Below are positions 1 through 7,801 of a DNA stretch of 37,811 nucleotides, piece by piece. Source of the DNA: Armatimonadota bacterium (lineage in GTDB: Bacteria > Armatimonadota > UBA10988); contig JACRKZ010000148.1 of the NCBI GenBank assembly GCA_016235455.1, positions 1-37,811 of the forward strand. Reading direction: 5' to 3'. Position numbers and translations under genes: made by a program. Position 1 is the first letter of the stretch. Each line of letters begins with the position of its first letter. The notes below the pieces were generated by a model. That model searched no databases, was not told the DNA's origin, and saw nothing but the letters and a program-made list of their open reading frames with translations.

Positions 1-1646
1 GCGGTGAGGGCGTCGGCGGTGTTCGTGTAGCCCTGGCCCACCACGCAGGCGCCCATGCGGTGCAGGCCACCGTCGAGCGCGGCGCGTCCGCGCTCCAGGC
101 AGTCGTCGGTCAGCAGACTGGCCAGGAGGAATGAGCACTCCTCGGCGAGTGCCGCGTAGACCCGGCGGTAGGTCTTGGCCGCCAGCCCCAGCGCGAACGC
201 CACCTGCTGCTCGAAAGCGTTGTACAGGCGCTCGAACGTGTCGAACTCGCCCAGCTCGCCGGTGGTCAGCCCGATCAACTCGCCGTGCACGTTGCGGCCG
301 TTATGCAGCACGGCCTCCAGCGCCTTGGGCACGTTGAAGCCCACGAGGATCGGCGTGGGGCTGCCGCCGGCCAGCGTGTACTCTCCGCAGCCGAACGGAT
401 GGTAGCGCAGCGCCGTCTCGGGCGAGACGTTCAGCGAGCGCTCTACCCCCGGCAGAATGGCGTCGTCGTTGTACAGCAGCGGGAACGAGCAGCCGTCGCC
501 GAGCGCGTCGAGCGCGGCAGCCATCAGCTCCGGCGCCTGGCCCTGGCAGTGGCGCATGGTGAACTGCGGGGTGACGTCGCGGTGCGCGCGCGCGGTGCGC
601 AGCACGGCCAGCGCCAGCCGGTCGGCGTCACGCTCGTTGACCCGGCCGCGTCCGCCAACCACGATGCGGTCGCTGAACGGCGAGCCATCGCGCGCCATGT
701 GGCGCCACAGTGCGGCGAGCAGTTCGTCGGCCTCCTGCGGCGTGCAGGCGCCGCTATCGACATCGTGCGCGTAGAACCCGCCGAACAGCTCATCAAAGCG
801 CGGGAACTCGGCCAGGTCGGCATTGACGATGGTGTAGATCCAGGCCAGTTGCAGCGCCTCGCGCAGTGTCCGCGGCGGACGCTGGGTGATGGCGGCCATC
901 ACCTCGGCCAGGGCCGACATGCGCTCGCGCGTGGCGGCGTCGGCCGCTGAGGCGGCCAGGTCGCGGGCCTGGCGCTCATAGTGCGCACAGACGTCGATCA
1001 GCAGTTGCAGCGCCAGCGCGAGCCCATCGTGGAAGCCCGTGTCGCCGCCCGCGGCATGCACCGAGGCGCGCTTGGCCTCGACCAGCGCCACCAGGCCGGG
1101 GATGCCGCCGCCCAGCAGCCGGCCGAACTCCAGCGTGATGCTGCACCCGTTGCTGCCCCCGCCGACCATGAAGCCGCCGCCGGGCAGGTGGCCGGTCGGC
1201 GTGTCGCTCGGGGCGAACTGCACATAGGTGTGCATCTCGCTGTCCCACTTGGCGCGGAACTTGGCGTTGCCGCACTCGGTGGCCCAGAAGGCCTCCAACT
1301 CGGCGACGATGGCCCGCTCGGCCTCGGTCTGGCCAGCGCGCGCCGAGGCGCCGAAGTCGAAGCAGTAGCCGCCCTGCTTGCCGGCTGACGTGCGCTCGGG
1401 GAAGGTGCCCCAGATGTGATGCGAGAACGCCACCAGCGACGGCTTGGGCACGCGGCCCGCGAAGGTGTCTTCACCGGCCAGATCGCGCAGCAGCCGGGGG
1501 AACTGCACCCTTAGGCACATCGCCTCGCGCACCGCGCGATGGGCGCCGGCGTGGGCCCGGTAGCACTCCGTGAACTCCTGGGCAAAGGCGATCATCGGGT
1601 CGATGGCGGCGCCGGCAGAGCCGGAGGGAAGCGTCTCGATAGCCAT
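1..1646 (-). CDS. Glycyl-radical enzyme, pyruvate formate-lyase family (3' end beyond window)
   Basis: About 548 residues of the N-terminal and central part are present; the C-terminus, where the radical glycine loop should lie, runs off the left edge. The ATG is at 1646 (MAIETLPSGSAG). Residues 413-422 read ALRYHPFGCGEY in part, and C420 in FGCGEY sits where glycyl-radical enzymes carry the catalytic Cys (usually GCxE). Gly-rich segments such as LPGGGFMVGGGSNG (about 150-165) and repeated acidic/aromatic barrel helices fit the PFL barrel. Known members include pyruvate formate-lyase, choline TMA-lyase and glycerol dehydratase; the substrate here cannot be assigned, and the Gly-Glu-Tyr after the Cys differs from the common GCVEP. 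A hybrid kinase lies 126 bp upstream on the same strand and a sigma70-like promoter sits in the gap. No activase gene is visible in the window. Confidence 0.8.
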   Translation of the reverse strand, partial: MAIETLPSGSAGAAIDPMIAFAQEFTECYRAHAGAHRAVREAMCLRVQFPRLLRDLAGEDTFAGRVPKPSLVAFSHHIWGTFPERTSAGKQGGYCFDFGASARAGQTEAERAIVAELEAFWATECGNAKFRAKWDSEMHTYVQFAPSDTPTGHLPGGGFMVGGGSNGCSITLEFGRLLGGGIPGLVALVEAKRASVHAAGGDTGFHDGLALALQLLIDVCAHYERQARDLAASAADAATRERMSALAEVMAAITQRPPRTLREALQLAWIYTIVNADLAEFPRFDELFGGFYAHDVDSGACTPQEADELLAALWRHMARDGSPFSDRIVVGGRGRVNERDADRLALAVLRTARAHRDVTPQFTMRHCQGQAPELMAAALDALGDGCSFPLLYNDDAILPGVERSLNVSPETALRYHPFGCGEYTLAGGSPTPILVGFNVPKALEAVLHNGRNVHGELIGLTTGELGEFDTFERLYNAFEQQVAFALGLAAKTYRRVYAALAEECSFLLASLLTDDCLERGRAALDGGLHRMGACVVGQGYTNTADALT

Positions 1647-1708
1647 GGTGTGAACCTGCCTGCGCGCCCCGACAGGCCAGACCGCCGTGCCCACGCGCCT
1701 CGGCCCGG

Positions 1709-1738
1709 ATTGTGGCATGGCCGCGCAGGCGAAGTCAA
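1709..1738 (-). promoter_or_regulatory. Putative sigma70-like promoter for the PFL-family gene
   Basis: On the minus strand TTGACT (1738-1733) is followed after 18 nt by CACAAT (1714-1709). Transcription would begin near 1702, leaving a leader of about 55 nt before the ATG at 1646. This would give the PFL-family gene its own transcription start downstream of the histidine kinase. Identified by eye only. Confidence 0.35.
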
Positions 1739-1772
1739 CGGCATTGCCCGACTGCATGCGCGCCTGTGTCGG

Positions 1773-3875
1773 CTAAGCGCCACCCGCCCCCAGAGCCGCG
1801 GCCACCTTGCTGGCCAGATCGGCCTTGCTGAATGGCTTCGGGATGAACTGCACGGCATCGGCGAGCACCCCGTGCTGCCCCAGCACATCCGATGGGTAGC
1901 CCGACATGAACACCACGCCCATGGCCGGCTGGCTGGGACGCAGTGCGTTGGCCAGATCTGCGCCGTTCATGCCGGGCATCACCACGTCGGTGATGAGCAG
2001 GGCGATGGCGCCGGGCCGCTGCTCGGCCAATGCCACGGCCTCCTGGGTGTCGGCCGTGGCGACGACCTGGTAGCCCAAGCCTTGCAGCTGGCGCGTGGTC
2101 ATGCGCAGCACCGCCGGCTCGTCCTCAACCAGCAGGATCAGCGTGTCGGCCGGCGGGCTCGCTGGGCCGGCCACCGCCGCGGGTATGTCGTCGGGCGTCG
2201 GAGGCGCGCTGTGGCGCGGGAGGTAGATGTCAAAGGTGGCACCGCGGCCCGGTGCGCTGGACACGGTGGTCGCGCCGCCGTTCTGCTCGACCGCGCCGTA
2301 GACCGTGGCCAGCCCCATGCCGCTGCCCTGGCCGAGGCCCTTGGTGCTGAAGAAGGGCTCGAAGACGCGTGCCATGGTGGCTTCGTCCATGCCGCAGCCG
2401 TCGTCGCTGACGGCCAGATGCACATAGTCGCCGGGCGGCGTCAGGGGCGAAGGGCCGCTCGGCGGATCGAAGGTGCGGTTGTCGGTCTCGATGACCACCC
2501 GACCGACGCCGGCGATGGCATCGCGCGCGTTGAGGCAGAGGTGGGTGAGGATCTGGTCGAGCTGGGCAGGATCCATCCTGACCGGCCACAAGCCCGCGCC
2601 GGGTCGCCAGTCGACCTGGATGTTCTCACCGATCAGCGGACAGAGCATCTGCAGAGTGCCGGCTACCGCGTCGTTGAGATCCAGCGCGCGGGGCACGACC
2701 GTCTGCTGGCGGGCGAAGGCCAGCAACTGCCGCGTTAGTGCCGCGGACCGCTGAGCGGCCTGCTGGACGTGCGCCAGGTCCTCTTGCAGAACGTCGTTGC
2801 CGTCAGCCTCGGCCTGGGCCAGCGCCAGTTCCACGTGCCCCTGGATAACCGCCAGCATGTTGTTGAAGTCGTGCGCCACGCCGCCGGCCAGGCGGCCGAT
2901 GGCCTCCATGCGCAACGCCGCATCGTCGCGCCGGCGAGCCGACGCGTCGCGGCAAATGCTCATGATGGCCGGCTCGCCGTACCAGGTGATGCGGCTGGCG
3001 CTCACCTCGATCGGCATGGTCGTGCCGTCGCCGCGGCGATGCGTGGTGCGGAAGCGCAGTGTGCCCTCGGCCATCAGGCTGGCGATGCGCCTGGCTATCT
3101 GGTTGGCTTCCTCGGGCGTGTCGAGGTCGGCGATCGACTTGTCGAGGAACTCCGCCTCTTCGTAACCGTACTGCTGGCAGGCGGCGGCGTTGGCGGCCAG
3201 CATCCGGCCCGACTGGCTGGACACCACGATGGCGTCACCGGCGCTGTCGAACAGCACGCGGTGCCGCTCCTCGCTCTCGCGCAGCTCGCGGACCGTGGCG
3301 GAGAGCCGACGCTGCTCCTCGTCGTAGCCGGCCAGCACCACCCACAGCATGATGATGCAACAGGCGTTGCCCAAGATGAAGCCCGACACCAGGTCCAGTA
3401 GCCGGTCGGCCTCCGAGGCGAACGGGACGCACCATTGGGGCTGGAAATGCTCGAGAAGATAGAGCCCGGTGCCGTTGACCATGAAGGCCAGCAGCGCCAG
3501 CCAGCGGGTGGCCCCGCCGAAGAACACGACCAGGTACAGCGCCGGCGCGAACAGGTACATCGAGACGCTGCTCACCGAGCCACCGTTGGCGAAGAACACA
3601 ACGTCGATCGTGCCCAGGAGCACGACGAAGTGGATGCCGGGCAGGTGGTGTCCGCGCCTGGCCAGTGCGTACAGGACGAGCGACAGCATCCCGAACGCGG
3701 CGAGGGCGGCATCCACAACAGGTGAAACGGTCTGCAGGGCGTTGAGCGGCACGATCACGAAGACCGTCATCACGAAACCGATGACGCACAAGGCGGGGTA
3801 GAGCTGCCTGCGCAGGTTGCCACTCACGCACATGGCCTCGTGAGTGCCGGTGGTGCCGCTGTGCCGATCCGCCAA
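1773..3875 (-). CDS. Membrane hybrid sensor histidine kinase (TM-PAS-HisKA-HATPase-REC)
   Basis: 700 residues. About five or six hydrophobic segments lie between residues 25 and 185 and form a membrane sensor region of no family I recognise. A PAS domain follows (about 200-315), then HisKA with the phospho-acceptor H335 in GGVAHDFNN, a HATPase domain (N449, DDGCGM at 491-496, GSGMGLATVYG at 517-527) and a C-terminal receiver (acidic pocket E584/D585, phospho-acceptor D630, K680). The TTG at 3875 is taken as start because a GGAG lies 8 nt upstream; ATG at 3833 is a reasonable alternative. The kinase carries its own receiver and has no DNA-binding domain, so output needs either relay to another protein or control of kinase activity. 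It precedes the PFL-family gene on the same strand, which suggests but does not prove a regulatory link. Confidence 0.88.
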   Translation of the reverse strand: MADRHSGTTGTHEAMCVSGNLRRQLYPALCVIGFVMTVFVIVPLNALQTVSPVVDAALAAFGMLSLVLYALARRGHHLPGIHFVVLLGTIDVVFFANGGSVSSVSMYLFAPALYLVVFFGGATRWLALLAFMVNGTGLYLLEHFQPQWCVPFASEADRLLDLVSGFILGNACCIIMLWVVLAGYDEEQRRLSATVRELRESEERHRVLFDSAGDAIVVSSQSGRMLAANAAACQQYGYEEAEFLDKSIADLDTPEEANQIARRIASLMAEGTLRFRTTHRRGDGTTMPIEVSASRITWYGEPAIMSICRDASARRRDDAALRMEAIGRLAGGVAHDFNNMLAVIQGHVELALAQAEADGNDVLQEDLAHVQQAAQRSAALTRQLLAFARQQTVVPRALDLNDAVAGTLQMLCPLIGENIQVDWRPGAGLWPVRMDPAQLDQILTHLCLNARDAIAGVGRVVIETDNRTFDPPSGPSPLTPPGDYVHLAVSDDGCGMDEATMARVFEPFFSTKGLGQGSGMGLATVYGAVEQNGGATTVSSAPGRGATFDIYLPRHSAPPTPDDIPAAVAGPASPPADTLILLVEDEPAVLRMTTRQLQGLGYQVVATADTQEAVALAEQRPGAIALLITDVVMPGMNGADLANALRPSQPAMGVVFMSGYPSDVLGQHGVLADAVQFIPKPFSKADLASKVAAALGAGGA

Positions 3876-3934
3876 GAATGTCGCTCCGAGTGCCGACGCC
3901 GCAACGGCGCCGACTCACGCCCGCCCCAGATGAG

Positions 3935-3957
3935 CGCAAGCCGCAGCGGGGCTTGCG
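3935..3957. repeat. Short inverted repeat upstream of the RAYT gene
   Basis: Perfect 8-bp arms cgcaagcc (3935-3942) and ggcttgcg (3950-3957) surround a 7-nt loop. It lies in the 270-bp divergent gap between the histidine kinase and the RAYT-type transposase gene. It could be a REP-like palindrome used by that transposase, or a simple hairpin; there is no T-run. Confidence 0.4.
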
Positions 3958-4109
3958 GCGCCGATCCTACGACGAAGCAAGCCCGAGCGTCCAGAGCGGC
4001 GGCATTACCTTCGGTTCATACAGGCGAGCGCCCCAAGCGGCGCCGGCCACACGGCCTCGCCACCCTGGACGACGGACGTGTCGAGACATATCGGGGACGC
4101 ACCCTGTTC

Positions 4110-4139
4110 TTGACGATCGCGGCGCGGCCGTACTACACT
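4110..4139 (+). promoter_or_regulatory. Putative promoter of the RAYT gene, possibly leaderless
   Basis: TTGACG (4110-4115), 18-nt spacer, TACACT (4134-4139). The -10 ends only 6 nt before the ATG at 4146, so transcription would start at or next to the start codon, giving a leaderless or near-leaderless mRNA; no Shine-Dalgarno precedes the ATG. Just upstream, 4091-4103 reads tcggggacgcacc, a G-rich/C-rich motif like those I recall next to RAYT genes in other genomes (recollection, not verified). Confidence 0.4.
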
Positions 4140-4145
4140 CGCCGC

Positions 4146-4814
4146 ATGCCTAGAGCCGCCCGAATCATCGTGCCCGGTCAGCCGCACCACCTCATGCAGC
4201 GTGGCAACCGCGACGCCGACGTCTTCATCGAGCCCGAGGATCGCGCCCGGTACCTCGAGCTGCTGGCCGACTGCGCCGGGCGGCACCAGATCGAGGTGAC
4301 GGGCTGGTGCCTGATGAGCAACCACATCCATCTGGTCGTGGTGCCACCGGACGCGGAGGCGCTGGGCCTGGCGCTACGGTCGCTGCACATGCGCTACGCG
4401 CAATGGCTCAACCGGCGCCAGGGCTGGAGTGGCCATGTGTGGCAAGGCCGCTTCTACTCCTGCGCGCTGGACGAGGCCTTTGGGCGGTCCGCGCTGCGCC
4501 ATGTCGAGCGGAATCCGCTGCGCGCGGGGCTGGTCGGGGCGGCCGAGGACTACCCTTGGAGCAGCGCCGCGCTGCACTGCGGCGTGCAGGACGCGGCATC
4601 GCCCGGTGCGTGCCAGCTCGAGGGCGTGACGCCCGAGGCCTGGCGCGAACTGCTGGCCACGCCGCTGCCCGAGGACGAGGCAAAACTGCTGCGGGCACGC
4701 ACGCGCAGCGGCCTGCCGTGCGGCGACGCCGCGTTTGTCGCGCGCGTGTCGGCGCTGGTCGGGCGGGAGCTCGTGGCGCGCGGGCCAGGACGTCCGCGGC
4801 GGCCGGAAGGATAG
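4146..4814 (+). CDS. RAYT (REP-associated, Y1/HUH-type) transposase with His in place of the catalytic Tyr
   Basis: 222 residues. The family is clear: RGNRDADVF near residue 19, the HUH metal-binding motif N59-H60-I-H62 (MSNHIHLVV), WQGRFYSC (99-106), the RNPLRAGLV motif (122-130) and DYPWSS. RAYTs are single-domain nucleases that act on REP palindromes without flanking insertion-sequence ends. The helix before the NPLRAG motif normally reads RYVE or DYI, supplying the nucleophilic Tyr; here it is R118-H119-V120-E121, encoded by CAT at 4500-4502. One base change (C to T at 4500) would restore TAT. The protein may therefore be inactive, use another Tyr (Y104 is nearest in sequence), or be domesticated. 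The ATG is used because similarity starts at MPRAARIIVPGQPHH; the open frame continues upstream without similarity. Confidence 0.87.
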   Translation: MPRAARIIVPGQPHHLMQRGNRDADVFIEPEDRARYLELLADCAGRHQIEVTGWCLMSNHIHLVVVPPDAEALGLALRSLHMRYAQWLNRRQGWSGHVWQGRFYSCALDEAFGRSALRHVERNPLRAGLVGAAEDYPWSSAALHCGVQDAASPGACQLEGVTPEAWRELLATPLPEDEAKLLRARTRSGLPCGDAAFVARVSALVGRELVARGPGRPRRPEG

Positions 4815-4857
4815 GGCGCCGCAGCGGCGAAAGCCGGCACATCGAAGGGAATAGCCC

Positions 4858-5031
4858 ATGCATGAAGACAAGCCCGAATTGACCGAAGTCCAGCACAAGC
4901 CGGCCTGGAGCCCACCGGTGGTCGTTGACCTCACGCACGCGCAACGAGGCGAGGGGTTCAGCTCTTGCCAGAACGGCAGCAGCGATGCCAGCGGCTGCGG
5001 CACAGGCACCTTGGGCAGCCCGATGGGCTAG
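4858..5031 (+). CDS. 57-residue peptide with RiPP-precursor-like layout
   Basis: A short frame with a good ribosome site (AAGGGA, 7 nt before the ATG at 4858) and mostly G/C third positions, starting 43 bp after the transposase. The N-terminal half is charged and contains KPAWSPPVVVDLTH (14-27), like the W/Y-x-x-P...V-DL leader regions of several lasso-type and radical-SAM-modified peptides. The C-terminal 24 residues are rich in Gly and Ser with two Cys (FSSCQNGSSDASGCGTGTLG) and have no hydrophobic helix. No maturase, protease or exporter for such a peptide occurs in the window. The sequence supports a real small gene; calling it a ribosomally made, modified peptide is inference. It could also be a chance frame, since the third-position G+C (about 80%) is only moderately informative here. 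Confidence 0.5.
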   Translation: MHEDKPELTEVQHKPAWSPPVVVDLTHAQRGEGFSSCQNGSSDASGCGTGTLGSPMG

Positions 5032-5144
5032 CGGGCGGCGCGACCGGCCCTTGGGGCGCCGGCCTTGGGTCGGTGATGGACCGCCTTCGGCACCGGCACC
5101 ATGCGGCGCTGGGCGCGCCCGACCAGCCGCGGAGCCAAAGGCCC

Positions 5145-5840
5145 ATGCCAACAACGCCGCATATCGAGCACCACTTCGCGGCCAGCGACGCGGTGCGCGA
5201 CATCGTCATCGGCATGGCCGACGGGCTGACCGTGCCCTTCGCGCTGGCGGCTGGGCTGTCGGCGGCGGCGGTGGCCACGCATGTGGTGGTCACCGCGGGC
5301 CTGGCCGAGATCTCCGCCGGCGCCATTGCCATGGGGTTGGGCGGCTATCTGGCCGCTCGCAGCGATGCCGAACACTACGCCAACGAACGGCGGCGCGAGG
5401 AGGCCGAAACGGTCTCGGTGCCGGGAGTCGAGGCCGCTGAAGTGACCCGCATCTTCGAGTCCTATGGCATCGGCGCCGAGACCAGCGCGCCGGTCGTGGA
5501 GGCCTTGCGGCTCAACCCGGAGGCCTGGGTCGAGTTCATGATGCGCTTCGAGCTAGGGCTCGAGCAGCCCGAGCCCACGCGGGCCCGCAACAGCGCGCTG
5601 ACCATCGGTGGCGCCTACATCGTCGGCGGGCTGATCCCGTTGCTGCCCTACATGCTCCAGAGCCAGCTCATGGCCGCTCTGCGCAGTTCCGTGGTAGTGA
5701 CTCTGCTGGCGTTGGTGGTCTTTGGCTGGGTCAAGGGCCGGTTCGTCGGAGCGCCCGCGCTGCGTAGCGCGCTGCAGACCGCCTGCACGGGAGGGTTGGC
5801 GGCGGCCGCCGCGTTCGCGATTGCCCGGCTCATCGGCTGA
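5145..5840 (+). CDS. VIT1/CCC1-family metal (Fe2+/Mn2+) transporter
   Basis: 231 residues, normal length for the family. The N-terminal motif DIVIGMADGLTVPFALAAGL (residues 19-38) is the hallmark first membrane helix of VIT1/CCC1 proteins, followed by a helix at about 42-68 (AGAIAMGLGGYLAAR), a short acidic cytoplasmic loop (ERRREEAE, then about 85-140) and three C-terminal helices (about 146-170, 178-196, 208-229). Family members move Fe2+ or Mn2+ out of the cytosol or into compartments. The ATG at 5145 (MPTTPHIEHHFAASD) is chosen because similarity begins there; AAAGG precedes it. The 113-bp gap before it holds only weak GC-rich hairpins. The metal is not determinable from the sequence. Confidence 0.85.
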   Translation: MPTTPHIEHHFAASDAVRDIVIGMADGLTVPFALAAGLSAAAVATHVVVTAGLAEISAGAIAMGLGGYLAARSDAEHYANERRREEAETVSVPGVEAAEVTRIFESYGIGAETSAPVVEALRLNPEAWVEFMMRFELGLEQPEPTRARNSALTIGGAYIVGGLIPLLPYMLQSQLMAALRSSVVVTLLALVVFGWVKGRFVGAPALRSALQTACTGGLAAAAAFAIARLIG

Positions 5841-5906
5841 GCCCCGAAGGACCCTGGCCGTGCGGGCCGAACCCGTCCGCCAGCGCCCTACGCGAAGGGA
5901 TCAACC

Positions 5907-7160
5907 ATGCGCCCGAAACTGCCACTGCTCCTGCTGACCACCGTCGTGGCGGCCCTGGCCCAAGCGGCCGATTGGGCGCCGACGCCCGACCCGGCCAAGG
6001 CCCAGGAGATCGCCTTCGGGGATCGGGCCATGGAGGTCTATCACCACGGCGTCAAGCCCGAATGGGGCTACCGGCAGGCCCAGCAGGACACCTTCGTCGT
6101 CATCCACCCCAAGACCGAACGCCGCGGCGCGCCACTCTATGTGGTGCTGCACAGTGCGGGCCACGACGTCTACTCCTGCGTCAAGTGCACCCAGCAGGTG
6201 GGTAACCACGACATCTACCACGCGCCCGATGATATGTACGCGCTGTACCTGGACTGCCGCGCCAACCAGGCGGTCGACTGGTGGTGGGGCGGCATGAACC
6301 CCAAGGTCGGCGGCAGCATGGAACGCAACTCGGGCGGCGTGCCCGGCCCGACCGAGCGCCGGGTCGTCGACACGGTGCGCTGGGCGATGGCGCACTATCA
6401 GATCGACCCCAACCGCGTCTACCTGTGCGGCAACTCCATGGGCGGCAGTGGCACGCTGGGCATCGGCCTGCGCAACGGTGACCTGTTCGCCGCGGTCAAG
6501 GCCAACGTGCCCGCCGGTATCGAGCATGTCTGCGACCGCATGTACTTCCCGCCGAAAGCCGTGCCGGCCGACCTGAAGCTGGCCGACCCGCCGGTGGTCA
6601 TCGACTACTCGGCGCAGAACGACGGCTGGTCGGATGGTCACGAGCTGTTCGTGAGCGGCATGAACGACCGGAAGTACGCGCTCTACTTCTACTGGGGGCC
6701 GTTCGGCCACGCCAACAACCACGCCCAGATCATGGGGGTCAACGACCTGATCAACTCGGTCGACTGGCTGAGTATCCCCAAGAACGCGGCCTACGCGGCG
6801 TTCACCAACGCGAGCAGCAACGACAAGCTGCCCTGGCCGGACAACCGCGCCGACAAGGCCGCGGGGCAGGTCAACGCCTGGTTCCGCTACCGCCCGCTAA
6901 GCGACACGGCGACCAAGGTGGAACTGGCGCTCTCACTGACCAGCGCCGACGACCTCAAGACCCGCTTCACCATCCCCACCGAGGCCACGGCCGACGTCAC
7001 GCTGCGTCGGCTGCAGAAGCTGCGGCTGAAGCCCGGCCAGACGGTCACCTGGACCTACGGCGCCGCGCGCGGACGGGTCACCGTGGCGGCGGATGGCGCG
7101 GTGACCGTGCCTGGGTTGCGGATTGGGGTGGAGGCCGTGACGCTGGCGGTGGCGCGGTAG
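5907..7160 (+). CDS. Secreted alpha/beta-hydrolase, esterase/peptidase-like
   Basis: 417 residues with a clear Sec signal peptide (MRPKLPLLLLTTVVAALAQA, cleavage near A20-A21). The mature part contains the nucleophile elbow G175-N-S177-M-G179-G, a likely oxyanion strand PLYVVLHSAGHD (76-87), and a late GHANNH region that may supply the catalytic His. This matches the esterase/PHB-depolymerase-like branch of alpha/beta-hydrolases, as does the VDTVRWAMAHYQIDPNRVYLCG run before the elbow. The last 90 or so residues form a separate beta-rich module. It acts outside the cytoplasm, probably on an ester; the substrate is unknown. It lies 66 bp after the transporter, and the small protein at 7281 follows. 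Confidence 0.75.
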   Translation: MRPKLPLLLLTTVVAALAQAADWAPTPDPAKAQEIAFGDRAMEVYHHGVKPEWGYRQAQQDTFVVIHPKTERRGAPLYVVLHSAGHDVYSCVKCTQQVGNHDIYHAPDDMYALYLDCRANQAVDWWWGGMNPKVGGSMERNSGGVPGPTERRVVDTVRWAMAHYQIDPNRVYLCGNSMGGSGTLGIGLRNGDLFAAVKANVPAGIEHVCDRMYFPPKAVPADLKLADPPVVIDYSAQNDGWSDGHELFVSGMNDRKYALYFYWGPFGHANNHAQIMGVNDLINSVDWLSIPKNAAYAAFTNASSNDKLPWPDNRADKAAGQVNAWFRYRPLSDTATKVELALSLTSADDLKTRFTIPTEATADVTLRRLQKLRLKPGQTVTWTYGAARGRVTVAADGAVTVPGLRIGVEAVTLAVAR

Positions 7161-7280
7161 GGTGCTGGCCATCAAGTCTGCTCTGGGCGTGAGTAGGCGA
7201 ACCGACAGCCTGGCTGAGGAACTGGCGGCGCGGCTGGACAGCGCCAGAGCCGCTGAGCACCGGCCTGGCTGTGCGGCATC

Positions 7281-7646
7281 GTGTTGCTGGCGGCGCTAGG
7301 CTACTGGCGGCTGAAGGATGATGGGCCGATGAAGGCGGTTGGCGCCCGCTTCCTGACGGCCTTGGGAAGTGGCGACATCGCGGACGCGCTGCGCTACACC
7401 ACAGCCGAGTACCAGGCGAGCCGCAGCTTGGAAGCCCACCGCACGCACTTGGCCCAGCTCGGCCTTGTGGGCAACAAGGGCTTCGGTGCCGAGCGCTACT
7501 CGGCGCTGGGCCCGGGCCGACTGAGGTTTGTCGTCATCGGTGAGCAGGGGCAACCGGTGCCGGTGCTGCTGCGCTTTGCTCGGCGGGCCGACGGCCGGCG
7601 CGACGTGGCGGATGTCACCCCGTACGACCGCGCCGTGACGAGGTGA
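7281..7646 (+). CDS. Small membrane-anchored hypothetical protein, probably frameshifted at its 5' end
   Basis: 121 residues from a GTG at 7281. The N-terminus LLAALGYWRLKDDG looks like the second half of a membrane helix, followed by an NTF2/DUF4878-like alpha+beta segment (KAVGARFLTALGSGDIADAL...FRFVV-type strands); the fold is a guess. The frame is open back to 7257 (stop at 7254-7256), adding WLCGI to the helix. In the other frame, 7189-7264 reads MSRRTDSLAEELAARLDSAR and on to EHRP, a typical cytoplasmic amphipathic start. Adding one base in ggcctgg near 7265 would fuse the two as ...EHRPWLCGIVLLAALGYWRL..., a natural single-pass protein beginning at GTG 7189. The real gene is therefore likely 7189-7646 with a one-base deletion. 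Confidence 0.55.
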   Translation: MLLAALGYWRLKDDGPMKAVGARFLTALGSGDIADALRYTTAEYQASRSLEAHRTHLAQLGLVGNKGFGAERYSALGPGRLRFVVIGEQGQPVPVLLRFARRADGRRDVADVTPYDRAVTR

Positions 7647-7801
7647 CGCGGCCTCGTCGGCACCATCGCGTTGTGTCCCCTCTGCCGCCCTCGACTCGTG
7701 ACAGCGGCGATCACGACACCTTAAGTCACACGCGCCCCGGCCGATATACCAGTCCAAGAAGGCCTGGGACGCGGGACGCGTCTCGGCAGTAAGGACGTGG
7801 C

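Noticed and set aside
3840..4145. N-terminal extension of the transposase frame upstream of 4146
   Set aside because: Similarity to RAYTs starts at 4146, a promoter overlaps the extension, and its translation is Arg/Ala-rich without family features.
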